Under the pieces are notes generated by a model. That model searched no databases. It saw nothing but the letters and a program-made list of their open reading frames with translations, and had not been told where the DNA came from. The translations under genes and the position numbers were made by a program. Shown here piece by piece: positions 34,914-43,428 of a stretch of DNA of 64,000 nt (its first letter is position 1; each line of letters opens with the position of its first letter). Source of the stretch: CAZLDI01 sp964558415 (GTDB lineage Bacteria; Chloroflexota; Dehalococcoidia; SM23-28-2; RBG-16-64-32); NCBI GenBank assembly GCA_964558415.1, contig CAZLDI010000008.1, positions 62,001 through 126,000 on the forward strand, in the 5' to 3' direction.

Positions 34914-35647
34914 TGTGGCAGCCCGACCAGCTTGAGCACCGCCCTCAGCACTTCTTCCTGCGACAAGCCGTCTGTGTCGATTATCACGGCATCATGCGCC
35001 GGCGTAAGGGGAGAGACCGAGCGTTGCCTGTCTATCTGGTCACGGCGCTGAAGGTCGCTGGCGACAAGCCGTCTTGTCACTGCGCGTCCCGACGCCGCGA
35101 ACTCACGATGTCTGCGCCGCGCCCTCTCTTCGGGCGACGCGTCGAGATAGATCTTGAGGTCCGCCTGCGGCAGGACGACCGTACCGATGTCTCGACCTGC
35201 CATCACCATCGCCTGCACCCCGGCGATCTCCTGCTGCCGCTGGACCAGCGCCTCTCGAACTCCGGGCACCCTGGAGACCAGGGAGACAGCGTCCTCAACC
35301 TCGGGCCCGCGTAGCTCGGCGCTGACGTCTATGCCATCTATTAGCACCGAGCAATCGCCCCGAGAAGCCGCAGATGGAAGGGCGACGTCCAGACGGGTTG
35401 TCCCGGCAAGCCTGCTGATCGCATCCGCGTCATCAATCGGAACACCGGAACGCAGAGCCGCCAGGGTGATCGCCCGGTACATAATACCGGTATCGAGGAA
35501 GGGGTATCCGAGTCGAGCTGCCAGTTCGCGTCCGATCGTGCTTTTGCCCGACGCGGCCGAGCCGTCTACGGCGATGACGCGCGGGATGGAGCGAATAACA
35601 GGTGTGGTATTGTGTCCGGCTCTGCGCGCCGCCGCCTTTTGACTCAT
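34910..35647 (-). CDS. cmk: Cytidylate kinase
   Basis: Cmk phosphorylates CMP and dCMP. The 245-residue product has the P-loop DGSAASGKSTIGRELA, the NMP-binding GYPFLDTGIMYRAIT, and MAGRDIGTVVLPQADLKIYLDAS with the lid arginines RARRRHRE. I chose ATG at 35647; upstream in-frame codons add an unconserved stretch with no ribosome site. It heads the cmk-plsC-ispH run that continues into glmS. The divergent surface-protein gene starts 94 bases away. Confidence 0.96.
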   Translation of the reverse strand: MSQKAAARRAGHNTTPVIRSIPRVIAVDGSAASGKSTIGRELAARLGYPFLDTGIMYRAITLAALRSGVPIDDADAISRLAGTTRLDVALPSAASRGDCSVLIDGIDVSAELRGPEVEDAVSLVSRVPGVREALVQRQQEIAGVQAMVMAGRDIGTVVLPQADLKIYLDASPEERARRRHREFAASGRAVTRRLVASDLQRRDQIDRQRSVSPLTPAHDAVIIDTDGLSQEEVLRAVLKLVGLPQ

Positions 35648-35741
35648 CGGTTCAAGTATAGGGTCAGGCCACCCCTCTTTCAAAACGGCAGCCCTAGGTT
35701 GTAGAATCACCCTCACCGAATCGCTCCCGATAAATCACCCC

Positions 35742-37232
35742 GTGTTCAGAATACTCGTCCCGATTCTTGGGCTTTTCGCCGCCCTCTGGCTGCTGCAGCC
35801 GCGGCACGATGCCGGCGCGGCAGAGCTTCTCGTCAACGGCGGCTTTGAGGAAGGTGCTGGCGGTTGGAGCTGGCTTAGCGGGGATGTCCTAGCGGTGGCT
35901 TCCCCGGTTCGCGGTGGCGCATGGTCGGGCCGGTTTCAAAGTGCCAGTGGCCAGCCGTCCGTGCAAGACGTGCGCCAGACGGTCCCCGTCCAGCCGAACG
36001 GGAGCTACGAGTTCAGCGGATGGGTTCTCCTCAACGACCCGGCGGTGCAGCAGGTGTCGCTACGCGTGACGTGGTTGCGAGAATCCGGCGACAGTACCGG
36101 CGAGAACAGTTCGTCATATTCGCTCACAACCCTTGATGTCGCCTTCCAGTCGCTGACGACGGGTCAAATGTCTGTACCCCCGGCCGCCGTCGCCGCACAG
36201 GTGAAGGTGCGCGTGCAGACCGCCGGCTCGTTCCTGATTTACCTGGACGACTTCTCGCTCACCGGCCCTCCGCCGCAGGCCACGCCAACGCCGTCCCCGC
36301 CAGCGTCGTCTCCGACCCCCGCGCCGGTTGCCACCCCTACCTCGACTGCAACGCCTGTGCCGCCCGCAACCTCTACCCCCGTACCCTCATCCGAAGCGGA
36401 GCCAGCGGTCTTCCCGGCACTCGTCAACGGCGGTTTCGAGCAACTACGCGCGGACGGAACGCCTTACGGTTGGCGTAAGCAGGGCGGCGAGATGGGCGTG
36501 ACGGCGGTGGCGAAGGTGGACGGAACGCGGGCGCTCTCGTTGGCCTCCACCACGATCGCCACCAAGTGGGTCTATCAGGCCGTAACGGTGCATGGCGGCG
36601 CCCACTACGAAGCGTCCGCCTACGGTAGCGCGATCACCGGAGTTGATGCCATCTTCGTCAGGCTATCGTGGTATGCGAGCGATGATGGAGGCGGCCAGGC
36701 GATTGACCAGGCCGATTCTGCTGAACTGACGGCCGGCACGGGGTTCCAGCACATCAGCACCGGACCGGTGCAGGCGCCGCCCGACGCCCGCACCGCCCGA
36801 ATCCGGCTGATGCTGCGGCCGTCCTCCGCCTCGCCGGCAATCGCTTACTTCGACGCTGCATCCTTCGCCCCGTCCACTGTGCCATTGGGCGCTCCCTACG
36901 AGGCGGCGGGAGACGCGCAGTCAGGGCGACCGCCCCTGGAGCCGGGCTTCAGCGCGGGCGGTGGTGTGCCTCCGGCAGATGCTGCGGTTGCTGGCGCCGT
37001 CGCGACGCCGGCTCGCCTGGCGAACGTCCGGCGTGACGGTCCCGAGCCTCCAATCGCATCGATCGAGGGCGGCGGGCGTGCGGACTGGGCGATTGCACTG
37101 GCGATCGGCTCACCTCTGGTGGCGCTGGCCTCACTCGGCGCGCTTGAAGTGTGGGGACGCAGGCGCCTGGCACGGGCGCACCTAGAGTTGCCCTCAGACG
37201 GGCGCGAAGACGAGTCAGCCTTCTCTAGCTGA
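35742..37232 (+). CDS. Secreted, membrane-anchored protein with two CBM4/9-like beta-sandwich domains
   Basis: The 496-residue product has a signal peptide (about 1-28), a first carbohydrate-binding-like domain (about 29-172) starting LLVNGGFEEGAGGW, a Pro/Thr/Ser-rich linker (about 174-222), a second similar domain (about 226-385) starting ALVNGGFEQLRADGTPYGW, a disordered linker and a C-terminal membrane helix (about 448-468). The NGGFE openings and YLDDFSL/YFDAASF endings are the pattern of CenC-type CBM_4_9 modules. No catalytic domain is present, so it may bind glycans at the cell surface. Start GTG at 35742 has a weak ribosome site. It overlaps the convergent GNAT gene by 8 bases. Confidence 0.8.
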   Translation: MFRILVPILGLFAALWLLQPRHDAGAAELLVNGGFEEGAGGWSWLSGDVLAVASPVRGGAWSGRFQSASGQPSVQDVRQTVPVQPNGSYEFSGWVLLNDPAVQQVSLRVTWLRESGDSTGENSSSYSLTTLDVAFQSLTTGQMSVPPAAVAAQVKVRVQTAGSFLIYLDDFSLTGPPPQATPTPSPPASSPTPAPVATPTSTATPVPPATSTPVPSSEAEPAVFPALVNGGFEQLRADGTPYGWRKQGGEMGVTAVAKVDGTRALSLASTTIATKWVYQAVTVHGGAHYEASAYGSAITGVDAIFVRLSWYASDDGGGQAIDQADSAELTAGTGFQHISTGPVQAPPDARTARIRLMLRPSSASPAIAYFDAASFAPSTVPLGAPYEAAGDAQSGRPPLEPGFSAGGGVPPADAAVAGAVATPARLANVRRDGPEPPIASIEGGGRADWAIALAIGSPLVALASLGALEVWGRRRLARAHLELPSDGREDESAFSS

Positions 37233-37755
37233 CCGCCAGCTCGAAGACGTACTCCAGCCCGTCTTCCTCGTCCATCTGCTCACCGATCAGAGAGAAGCCA
37301 AGCTTCGCGGCCATGGCGAGCGATGCTGCGTTCTTCGGCGAGATGGACACGAAGAAGCGCTCGACACCGTGCTCACGGTGCGCCCAGTCCATCATGCCAA
37401 GCACCGCCTCCACGGCGTATCCGGAGCGCCGGTGCGAGGGAAAGACAGCGTACCCGAGCTCAGCGCGCCCGATGACTTCCGGAGGCCCGTGGAAGCCGAT
37501 GTGGCCGATCATCTCTCGCGAGGGCGGGAGGACCATTGCCCGGACAAGCCATTCCTGCGCGGCGGGCGCCGCTCGCATCTGCTCCAGGCGCATGCGCAGG
37601 AACCGGATGTCAGGCTCGTCCGGCCACGCATCCGCTAGGCTGATCTGCCCTGCCTCCTCGGCTTCTGCGCAGCGGCCTTCAAGGAGGGCGTCGATGAAGG
37701 TGGGCGAGAGGGACACGAGCTGCAGGCGCTTGGTGTTGATGGGTGGAACGCTCAC
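37225..37755 (-). CDS. RimJ/RimL-type GNAT N-acetyltransferase
   Basis: The 176-residue product has the Acetyltransf_3 layout: INTKRLQLVSLSP at the start, IGHIGFHGPP, ELGYAVFPSHRRSGYAVEAVLGMMDWA with the acetyl-CoA loop, and NAASLAMAAKLGF near the end. Related enzymes acetylate ribosomal protein N-termini or small molecules such as amino acids; the substrate is unknown. Start ATG at 37755. Confidence 0.88.
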   Translation of the reverse strand: MSVPPINTKRLQLVSLSPTFIDALLEGRCAEAEEAGQISLADAWPDEPDIRFLRMRLEQMRAAPAAQEWLVRAMVLPPSREMIGHIGFHGPPEVIGRAELGYAVFPSHRRSGYAVEAVLGMMDWAHREHGVERFFVSISPKNAASLAMAAKLGFSLIGEQMDEEDGLEYVFELAVS

Positions 37756-37813
37756 GTCCGCAAGTGTACGCCGGGAGTCGCCATCGACGGGCTGGCCTCA
37801 CCATCGTCGGAGT

Positions 37814-38773
37814 CTACGGTGTCGGCGTCGGTTCCGGTTCGATCGTGAAGGCGAGCTCACCCTCCACGTCGGCGCCGCCGGCGCCATACTTGCCGCGAAG
37901 CACGAGAGCGTACGTTCCCTCGGCGTCCTCAGGGACCTCAAAGCGCACGGCGAGGCCGGCGATGGTCGTGCCCTCCCTGCCCTGGAGCAGTTCGTTAACT
38001 CCGCTGACACCGTCTGACCGGACCGCGACGGTTGTGCCGTTGGGCAGCTCCAGGATTACGTTCTCGCTCTGCAGCACGCCCTGACCAATCTGGATGCCGG
38101 CCTGCGGAGTCGCCGAGAAGAAGATCGTCAGGGCCAGCGAGCCATCCTCCACTTGGCTGTGCCGGTCCGGCAGGTCCGCGCGCAGCACGGCGCGCTCGGC
38201 GGTTATCGTCACCGCCCCCGCGACGGCGGAGCCGATAACTGCGATCTCCCGCGGCGCGAGGTCGACGAGGTCGTCGCCTTCCTCTCCGATCGGGACGATC
38301 GCCTGGTTATTGTCCGGGTTGCCGACGATCAAGGTCGCGTCACCAAGAGAGAACTCGTCGTCGACGCGGAAGTTGAACGAGCCCTGCCCCTTGCGTTCGC
38401 CGGGTACCAGCGGGAGCTCGTGCCCAGCGAAGGTTTCGTCGGTGTAGTCGTTGCTGGCCGAAGTGAGGATCAGCTGGGAGTCGAAGATCGCCTCGTCGCG
38501 ACCGGTGTTCTCGAACGTGGCGACGAGCGACACCTCGGCAGAGCCGAAGTCGCCGGGCGTCAGCGTTGCCTCCGTGATCGTGACCTTCCAGCCGGCGTGC
38601 CAGAACGTCTGGTCGACCTCGATCGACTCTTCTTCCGCAGCGGACTGCGTGGGAGTGGCTGCTTCCGATTGTTCAGGGGTCGGCGTCGTCTCCTCTTCGT
38701 CGCTTCCGCCGCCGCAGGCGGCAAGCGTTGCCAGAAGCAGTGAAACAACGAGCAGGGATCCGGCCTTGCGCAT
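37814..38773 (-). CDS. Putative lipoprotein with two beta-rich domains
   Basis: The 319-residue product has a lipoprotein signal peptide with lipobox LATLAAC (cysteine at about 20), a Thr/Glu-rich spacer with TPTPEQSEAATPTQS, then a DUF4352-like beta-sandwich (VSLVATFENTGRDEAIFDSQL) and a second half also rich in strands. It ends in PEPTPTP. No enzyme motif is visible. The ATG at 38773 follows AAGGA. It is likely a lipid-anchored extracytoplasmic protein of unknown function; the stop is 58 bases from the upstream end of the GNAT gene. Confidence 0.7.
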   Translation of the reverse strand: MRKAGSLLVVSLLLATLAACGGGSDEEETTPTPEQSEAATPTQSAAEEESIEVDQTFWHAGWKVTITEATLTPGDFGSAEVSLVATFENTGRDEAIFDSQLILTSASNDYTDETFAGHELPLVPGERKGQGSFNFRVDDEFSLGDATLIVGNPDNNQAIVPIGEEGDDLVDLAPREIAVIGSAVAGAVTITAERAVLRADLPDRHSQVEDGSLALTIFFSATPQAGIQIGQGVLQSENVILELPNGTTVAVRSDGVSGVNELLQGREGTTIAGLAVRFEVPEDAEGTYALVLRGKYGAGGADVEGELAFTIEPEPTPTP

Positions 38774-38948
38774 GGCGATGTCCTTTCAATCGACGGGGCG
38801 GGATTCGGTTTGGAGTCTACGCTGGATGCGGGGCGGTTACAAGCGTCATTGTGCCGGCGAGGCTCCTCCGCGCCCCTGCGCTTCCCCCGGGCGCAGCCGT
38901 CCGCACTGGCCCCGATTACGCCGGGCCGTGGAAGTACAATAGCGAGCC

Positions 38949-39821
38949 ATGAGCGCCGTCGCGCTGCTTCTCGTCCTCTTCTCCGCAGTCTGCCACGCCA
39001 GCTGGAACTTCCTGCTGAAACGGAGCGAGCATAAGGTCGCGTTCCTCGGATCCGCGGGAGCGGTAGGCGCGCTGATACTTCTCGGCCCGGCGGTGGCGGT
39101 CGCCGTCCTGAACGGCATCGGCTGGCGGGGGCTCGCCTTGGGCGGCGTCACGGCGTGCCTGCACGGTGTCTACGGGCTCTCGCTGGCTCGGGGCTATCGG
39201 TTGGGCGACCTCTCGTCCGTGTACCCCGTATCGCGGGGCGTTGGTCTGGCGCTGATCCCCGTCGGGGCGGCCTTGCTGCTGGACGAGGGCATCTCTGGCG
39301 TCGCGATTGCGGGGATAGCCATGATCGCGGCCGGCGTGTACTCGCTCCATATAGAACCTCACGCCGTCCGCGACCTGGCGGCCCCTCTGCGCGCCCTGAG
39401 CGGGCCGGCCGGGCGCACCGCGCTGCTCACCGGCGGCCTGATCGCGATCTACTCACTCTGGGACAAGAACGCACTGGACGAACTTTCGCCCGTGACCCTG
39501 AACCAGTTTGCGATGATGGGCCACGCCCTGATCACCACCAGCGTCGCTCTGCGCAGCGACCCCGAGCACGTTCGCAGGGAGTGGCGCTCGCGCTGGCTGA
39601 GCATCCTGGTGGCAGGCGCCTTAATCCAGGGCTCATACCTCCTGATCCTCGCTGCTCTCGAGACGAGTCGTGTCAGCTATATCGCGCCTTCGCGGGAGGT
39701 GGGGATCGTCTTCGGCGCTGCGCTCGGCGTCTTCTTCCTGGGGGAGGGGTTCGGCCTCTGGCGCGTCTGGGCGTCGGGGTTGATTGTGCTGGGGGTCATC
39801 GTGCTGGCGCTGGCGCCCTGA
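38949..39821 (+). CDS. EamA-family (DMT superfamily) transporter
   Basis: The 290-residue protein has about ten membrane segments in two EamA halves, with ALLLVLFSAVCHASWNFLLKR at the start and repeated Pro-containing YPVSRGVGLALIPV and YIAPSREVGIVFGAALGVFFLGE at matching places in the two halves. DMT proteins of this type export metabolites or amino acids. The ATG at 38949 has a weak ribosome site; a nearby TACAAT (38935-38940) suggests a leaderless or short-leader transcript. Substrate unknown. Confidence 0.9.
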   Translation: MSAVALLLVLFSAVCHASWNFLLKRSEHKVAFLGSAGAVGALILLGPAVAVAVLNGIGWRGLALGGVTACLHGVYGLSLARGYRLGDLSSVYPVSRGVGLALIPVGAALLLDEGISGVAIAGIAMIAAGVYSLHIEPHAVRDLAAPLRALSGPAGRTALLTGGLIAIYSLWDKNALDELSPVTLNQFAMMGHALITTSVALRSDPEHVRREWRSRWLSILVAGALIQGSYLLILAALETSRVSYIAPSREVGIVFGAALGVFFLGEGFGLWRVWASGLIVLGVIVLALAP

Positions 39822-39960
39822 CGCCCCAGCCGCAGCGGGCTCCGGCATAGCCTCAGGCTGGGTCGGCGTGGTGAGCTCGTTCAGAAACATGTGGGACAGT
39901 AGCCCGAGAAGAGCTGGCTCCGGCGGTAGAACAGGCGGTGTCGGCCGCCGCGCGGGGCGT

Positions 39961-40851
39961 CTAGGGGTTAGCGGCCGGCGTGGGGTTACTCACGCTGGCG
40001 TCCGCTATGAAGAGCGGCTCCCCGTACCTGTCGACGCCGAAGGCCGCGATGACGCTCTGCGTGTCTGCCGCCGTGATGAACGCCGCGAACTCGCGCGCCC
40101 CCTCCGCGTTTACGTCGGAGTGCTTCTCGGGACTGACTACCATGACATGGTAGTTGTTGAACAGGGCCGCGTCGCCCTCGAAGGCCAGCTCCAGGTCGTA
40201 GTTCGCGCGCTGGGCCAGGAAGGTGCCTCTATCGCTCAGCGTGTAGCCTTGCTTCTCGCTCGCGATGCCGAGCGTCGCGCCCATGCCCTGGCCCGTCTCC
40301 TGGTATTGCGCGCCGCCCGGCTCGATCCCCGCCTTCTCCCAGAGCGACAGCTCCTTCGTGTGGGTCCCCGAATCATCGCCACGGCTGAGAAAAAGCGCAC
40401 CGCTGGCGTTGATACGGGCGAAGGCATCCGCCGCGGACTCCGCGTTCGCTACGTCTGCGGGGTCGTCCGCCGGTCCCACGATGACGAAGTCGTTGTGCAT
40501 CACCGCGACGCGCGACTCGCCGTTCCCGCCGGCCATGAACTCCTCTTCTGCCTTTGGGGAGTGGCTCAGGATCACATCGGCCTCGCCTTCCTCGCCCAGC
40601 CGTATCGCCTGCCCGGAGCCGACGGCGATCACCTTCACCTCGTAACCGTACTCGTCCTCGAACAGCGGCACGAGTACGTCCAGCAGACCGCTGTCCTGGG
40701 TGCTCGTCGTCGTCGCCAGGATGACCTCATCGCTGCTCCCGCAGGCCCCTATCAGGATGGACCCGAAGAGAACCGGTATCGCGCCAAGAGCCGCGAACCG
40801 TCCGGCCGTTCGTCGCATAACGGCGGTGCGGGGAAGTGTTGCGTCGCTCAT
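39961..40851 (-). CDS. tupA: Tungstate/molybdate ABC transporter substrate-binding lipoprotein (TupA-like)
   Basis: The 296-residue product has a lipoprotein signal peptide with lipobox LIGAC, then the TupA signature LATTTSTQDSGLLDVLVP, VIAVGSGQAIRLGEEGEADV, SHSPKAEEEFM and HNDFVIVGP. TupA proteins bind tungstate very tightly for import by TupBC. No permease or ATPase gene follows; the downstream neighbour is the convergent EamA gene. It lies 10 bases after a ModE-like regulator gene, so the two form an operon and the regulator probably responds to the oxyanion. Confidence 0.92.
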   Translation of the reverse strand: MSDATLPRTAVMRRTAGRFAALGAIPVLFGSILIGACGSSDEVILATTTSTQDSGLLDVLVPLFEDEYGYEVKVIAVGSGQAIRLGEEGEADVILSHSPKAEEEFMAGGNGESRVAVMHNDFVIVGPADDPADVANAESAADAFARINASGALFLSRGDDSGTHTKELSLWEKAGIEPGGAQYQETGQGMGATLGIASEKQGYTLSDRGTFLAQRANYDLELAFEGDAALFNNYHVMVVSPEKHSDVNAEGAREFAAFITAADTQSVIAAFGVDRYGEPLFIADASVSNPTPAANP

Positions 40852-40861
40852 GCTGATCCTC

Positions 40862-41230
40862 CTACGTCAGTTCCGGGAACTCTACCGCGAAGCGCTCCGA
40901 GACGGTGCGCTCGATGCCAGTGGTGACGCGGCGAAATCGCTCAACTACGTCGCGGCCCTGCGGCGTTAACTTCGTGTGGCCGCCGCCCGCGCCACCGCTG
41001 TGGGTCTCGACCAGGCGCACGCCCAGCTCCTGTTCCGCACCCCGCAGCTTGTACCAGGCGGTGCGGTACGGCACGTTCAGGCGCCCCGCCGCGGAGGCCA
41101 GCGACCCGCTATCTTCGATCGCCTCCAGCAGCGCGACTCGCCAGGTGGAGAGGGCGACGTTGCCGCGCCGCTCCAGCCAGATCTTGGCCCGCGGCTGGAC
41201 AGCATCGCGGTGGCGGGTACCTGGGTTCAT
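40862..41230 (-). CDS. ModE-like winged-helix regulator (DNA-binding domain only)
   Basis: The 122-residue product matches the N-terminal DNA-binding domain of ModE: KIWLERRGNVALSTWRVALLEAIEDSGSLASAAGRL (in part), then VPYRTAWYKLRGAEQELGVRLVETHSGGAGGGHTKLTPQG with the usual GGxGGG turn. It lacks the C-terminal molybdate-binding (MOP) domains, as in several short ModE-family proteins. It precedes tupA by 10 bases and is the likely controller of oxyanion uptake. Confidence 0.88.
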   Translation of the reverse strand: MNPGTRHRDAVQPRAKIWLERRGNVALSTWRVALLEAIEDSGSLASAAGRLNVPYRTAWYKLRGAEQELGVRLVETHSGGAGGGHTKLTPQGRDVVERFRRVTTGIERTVSERFAVEFPELT

Positions 41231-41284
41231 AGCGTTATGCGAACGCTAGCATGACGCAAAGGGATGGTCAACAAGCTCTCTCAG

Positions 41285-41725
41285 TCACGACTCCGCACCC
41301 TCGATGTACTCGCGGTGCCCCTCGATATGCGGGTAGCCGTCCGCGTGCGCGATCTCTCTGAGGACGGCGTCCCAACGCTCCCGAGGTACAGCCTGAATTG
41401 CTGCGAAACGCCGCTCAAACGCTTGCTGCGCGCGGTCCCTCGCCTCCGCCAGTGTCAGGCGGGCGTCCGCGGCCTGCCAGCGGACGTTGATCTCGTCGTC
41501 TGGGCCTTCCGGCCGAGGCAGGTCGCGGCCCACGAGACGTGCCTCCAGATCGTCGGTCGAATGGTTGATCCAGCGCGTGAAGTGGTTGTACACGTCCTTC
41601 GCCTCCCATGCCGGCGACTCGGGGTCATGCACCGCGCCGGAGGGCTGCGCGTCCAGAGCCGCGCATAGTGCGCCCCATTCCGCCCGGTCGCGGGCGAGCA
41701 TGGCAGCGAGGGCCTCCGGTTCCAC
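41285..41725 (-). CDS. DinB-like four-helix protein
   Basis: The 146-residue product is predicted all-helical. WEAKDVYNHFTRWINHSTDDL resembles the metal-binding helix of DinB/YfiT-like and maleylpyruvate isomerase N-terminal domains, in which three histidines bind a metal; only some appear here. It is a single domain of normal length, with no signal peptide. It may act as a thiol-dependent transferase, but that is a family-level guess. Confidence 0.6.
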   Translation of the reverse strand: MEPEALAAMLARDRAEWGALCAALDAQPSGAVHDPESPAWEAKDVYNHFTRWINHSTDDLEARLVGRDLPRPEGPDDEINVRWQAADARLTLAEARDRAQQAFERRFAAIQAVPRERWDAVLREIAHADGYPHIEGHREYIEGAES

Positions 41726-41773
41726 GAGGCGATTATAGCCCTGTCACGGGACCGCGCCGCGCTACCTCAACGA

Positions 41774-41801
41774 AAACAGGGGCCTCGAAAGGCCCCTGTT
41801 T
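41774..41801 (-). terminator. Perfect 12-bp hairpin terminator
   Basis: AAACAGGGGCCT and AGGCCCCTGTTT pair fully around a CGAA loop. On the minus strand the stem is followed by TTTT, so it ends the zinc-ribbon transcript that stops at 41820. It is nearly symmetric and may act in both directions. Confidence 0.85.
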
Positions 41802-41819
41802 CCTGATCGCGACTATTGA

Positions 41820-42134
41820 CTAGTAGCGGTTGCTGCTGCGCGCCGGCTGCTTGCTGAAGCAGTCGCTGCAGTAGACCGGCCGGTCGCCGCGCGGCATGAA
41901 CGGCACTTGCGTCTCTTTGCCGCACTGTGCGCACGTCGCCGGGTGCATCTCACGACTCGAGCCGTAGCTGCCGCCGCCACCGCCGCCGCCTGCGCGCCGG
42001 TTGGCGCGACAGTCCGGGCAGCGCTTGGGCTCGTTGGAATAGCCCTTCTCGGCGTGGTACTGCTGGTCGTCCGCGGTGAACGTGAACGACTGGTTGCACT
42101 CCTGGCAGGTCAGTGTCCTGTCCTGGTAGCTCAT
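41820..42134 (-). CDS. Zinc-ribbon domain protein (two CxxC pairs plus CxxC/CxxC tail)
   Basis: The 104-residue product has an N-terminal zinc ribbon (LTCQECNQSFTFT, then KRCPDCRANRR), a Gly-rich spacer, and a second CxxC pair (ATCAQCGKETQVPF, VYCSDCF). This matches the probable zinc-ribbon plus CxxC_CxxC_SSSS architecture common in Chloroflexota and candidate phyla. The first part often recalls RNA-binding cold-shock-linked proteins, but the function is unknown. The ATG at 42134 follows AAGGAGG, and it ends at a strong terminator, so it is a single-gene unit, probably well expressed. Confidence 0.88.
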   Translation of the reverse strand: MSYQDRTLTCQECNQSFTFTADDQQYHAEKGYSNEPKRCPDCRANRRAGGGGGGGSYGSSREMHPATCAQCGKETQVPFMPRGDRPVYCSDCFSKQPARSSNRY

Positions 42135-42524
42135 GATGGCCTCCTTTCCTGAAGACTGGCAAAGGTCCGACCATCTGAGCGGGAAGCCCGGTGCGGGTGC
42201 CCGTGCGAGGGAAGAAACTGTTACCGGCGTTTATTCTACCACACCACGCCGGCGTCCGTGCGATCCTGCGTCATTAGCCGACGGGTCAACTGTGGTACAG
42301 TAGAACCAGTGGCGAATGTTTAGGCCCCCGCAGGCTTTAGCCTAGCGACCGCGGCTCGTGGTGACCAAACCGAACCACCTCCGTGTAGAGAGGGTCACGC
42401 ATGGGCTATCAGGCCAGAAATCTCAACTGTCGCAAATTGTCGGCAGTCTTTACCGTTCAGCAGTGAAGAACTGGGGCTGTGTGCTGAACCGGGCTATGAC
42501 TTAGAGGCGCTAGAAGGAGCTTAG
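42135..42524. other. 390-base intergenic region with inverted repeats; possible structured RNA
   Basis: No gene is seen here. On the plus strand an extended -10 (TGG then TACAGT at 42296-42301) is followed by AGGC/GCCT (42332-42343), GTGACC/GGTCAC (42361-42398) and an 8-bp pair GTTCAGCA/TGCTGAAC (42455-42489). The next gene starts 35 bases later. This looks like a long structured leader or a small RNA, but no known family was recognised. Confidence 0.35.
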
Positions 42525-42989
42525 ATGGAAACGTTGCCGTACACCATGAGCAGATGGACTACAGATGACCTGATCGGTGAGGTCGTGAGGCGCACCGCAA
42601 CCGACGGACTGGCGCTCCGCTCCGTCGAAGGAGCAATCATACGCGCGCGGCTGGCCACAAGCGATCGTAGACTCGTAGAGTCCCAGGCGCCGCTTGAACT
42701 CGAATCGAAGTCAGACCCGGGAGTCGTGCGGGGAACGATCGAGATGCGCCTCGCAGAGGACGGCGCGGCAGTCGGGTTGATGGTGAGCGGCGGTCATGAG
42801 GTGGACGCAGCCACATCGGGCGCGCACGCTCATGATCACACCCATCGCAGGCAGTCTTCGACGAAGTTCGCCGCGCACCTCCATCACCACCTTCATCCCG
42901 GCGAAGTGGGAGCCGACGCGCAGTTGAACGGCCACACCCACGCCCGCCCCCGCGCAAGCCTACCGTGGGAGCGCCCTGATTCGGGCTAA
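42525..42989 (+). CDS. Hypothetical protein with histidine-rich C-terminus
   Basis: The 154-residue product has an N-terminal part (about 1-95) with mixed beta and alpha character and no recognised family, and a C-terminal part (about 100-145) with HAHDHTHRR, HLHHHLHP and NGHTHARP, likely to bind Zn, Ni or Co. There is no signal peptide or membrane helix. AAGGAG lies 6 bases before the ATG. It stands behind a long, possibly structured leader, so metal-responsive control is imaginable but not shown. Confidence 0.65.
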   Translation: METLPYTMSRWTTDDLIGEVVRRTATDGLALRSVEGAIIRARLATSDRRLVESQAPLELESKSDPGVVRGTIEMRLAEDGAAVGLMVSGGHEVDAATSGAHAHDHTHRRQSSTKFAAHLHHHLHPGEVGADAQLNGHTHARPRASLPWERPDSG

Positions 42990-43044
42990 GTAGCCTCTAA
43001 CGCCGACACCGCCTGCCGCCCGGAGACCTGGGGCAGGCGCGCCA

Positions 43045-43341
43045 CTAAACCGCGACCTCAGCCTCGATTTCAACTTCTCGCGTCTCGATCGTCAGGGGAA
43101 GCCCCTCCTCGGCGCGGTCTTGCAGGCATAGCTCGATCTCGCGGGCGATGATTTCCGGCGACTCCTCCGGCGGCGGCATCTGTTCCTCGTGGCGGACTTC
43201 CAGGCAAAGCAGGATCGCCTCGCGGATGTTGTCGAGCGCTTCCTCCAGCGAATCGCCCTGGGAGACGCAGCCGGGCACGGCGGGGCAGATTACGGAGTAG
43301 CCGCCCTCGGCCTCAGGCCCGAGTATGACCGTGAACTTCAT
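43045..43341 (-). CDS. HicB-like antitoxin domain protein, solitary
   Basis: The 98-residue product has the HicB fold motif FTVILGPEAEGGYSVICPAVPGCVSQGDSLEEALDNI, quoted in part as GYSVICPAVPGC and DSLEEALDNIREAI. There is no RHH or HTH domain after the core; the tail is acidic. No hicA gene is next to it, unlike the two complete pairs 1.3 and 3.5 kb away. The ATG at 43341 lies 12 bases after TATTAT, so the message may be leaderless. It may be a leftover antitoxin or a HicB-fold protein with another job. Confidence 0.8.
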   Translation of the reverse strand: MKFTVILGPEAEGGYSVICPAVPGCVSQGDSLEEALDNIREAILLCLEVRHEEQMPPPEESPEIIAREIELCLQDRAEEGLPLTIETREVEIEAEVAV

Positions 43342-43383
43342 GGCGTGGCCCCATAATATCACGCACGTGACGCCGACCCGCTT

Positions 43384-43428
43384 ACCCTGAGCCGCTCCGT
43401 CGCGCAGCGAAGGAGCGAGTCGAAGGGC
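43384..43428. repeat. Palindromic REP-like element, copy B
   Basis: CCTGAGCCGCTC...GAGCGAGTCGAAGG abuts the stop codon of the crotonase gene. The same CCTGAGC/GTCGAAGG ends appear in opposite orientation at 43818-43867. The pattern is that of widely scattered short palindromic repeats in bacteria. Confidence 0.65.
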
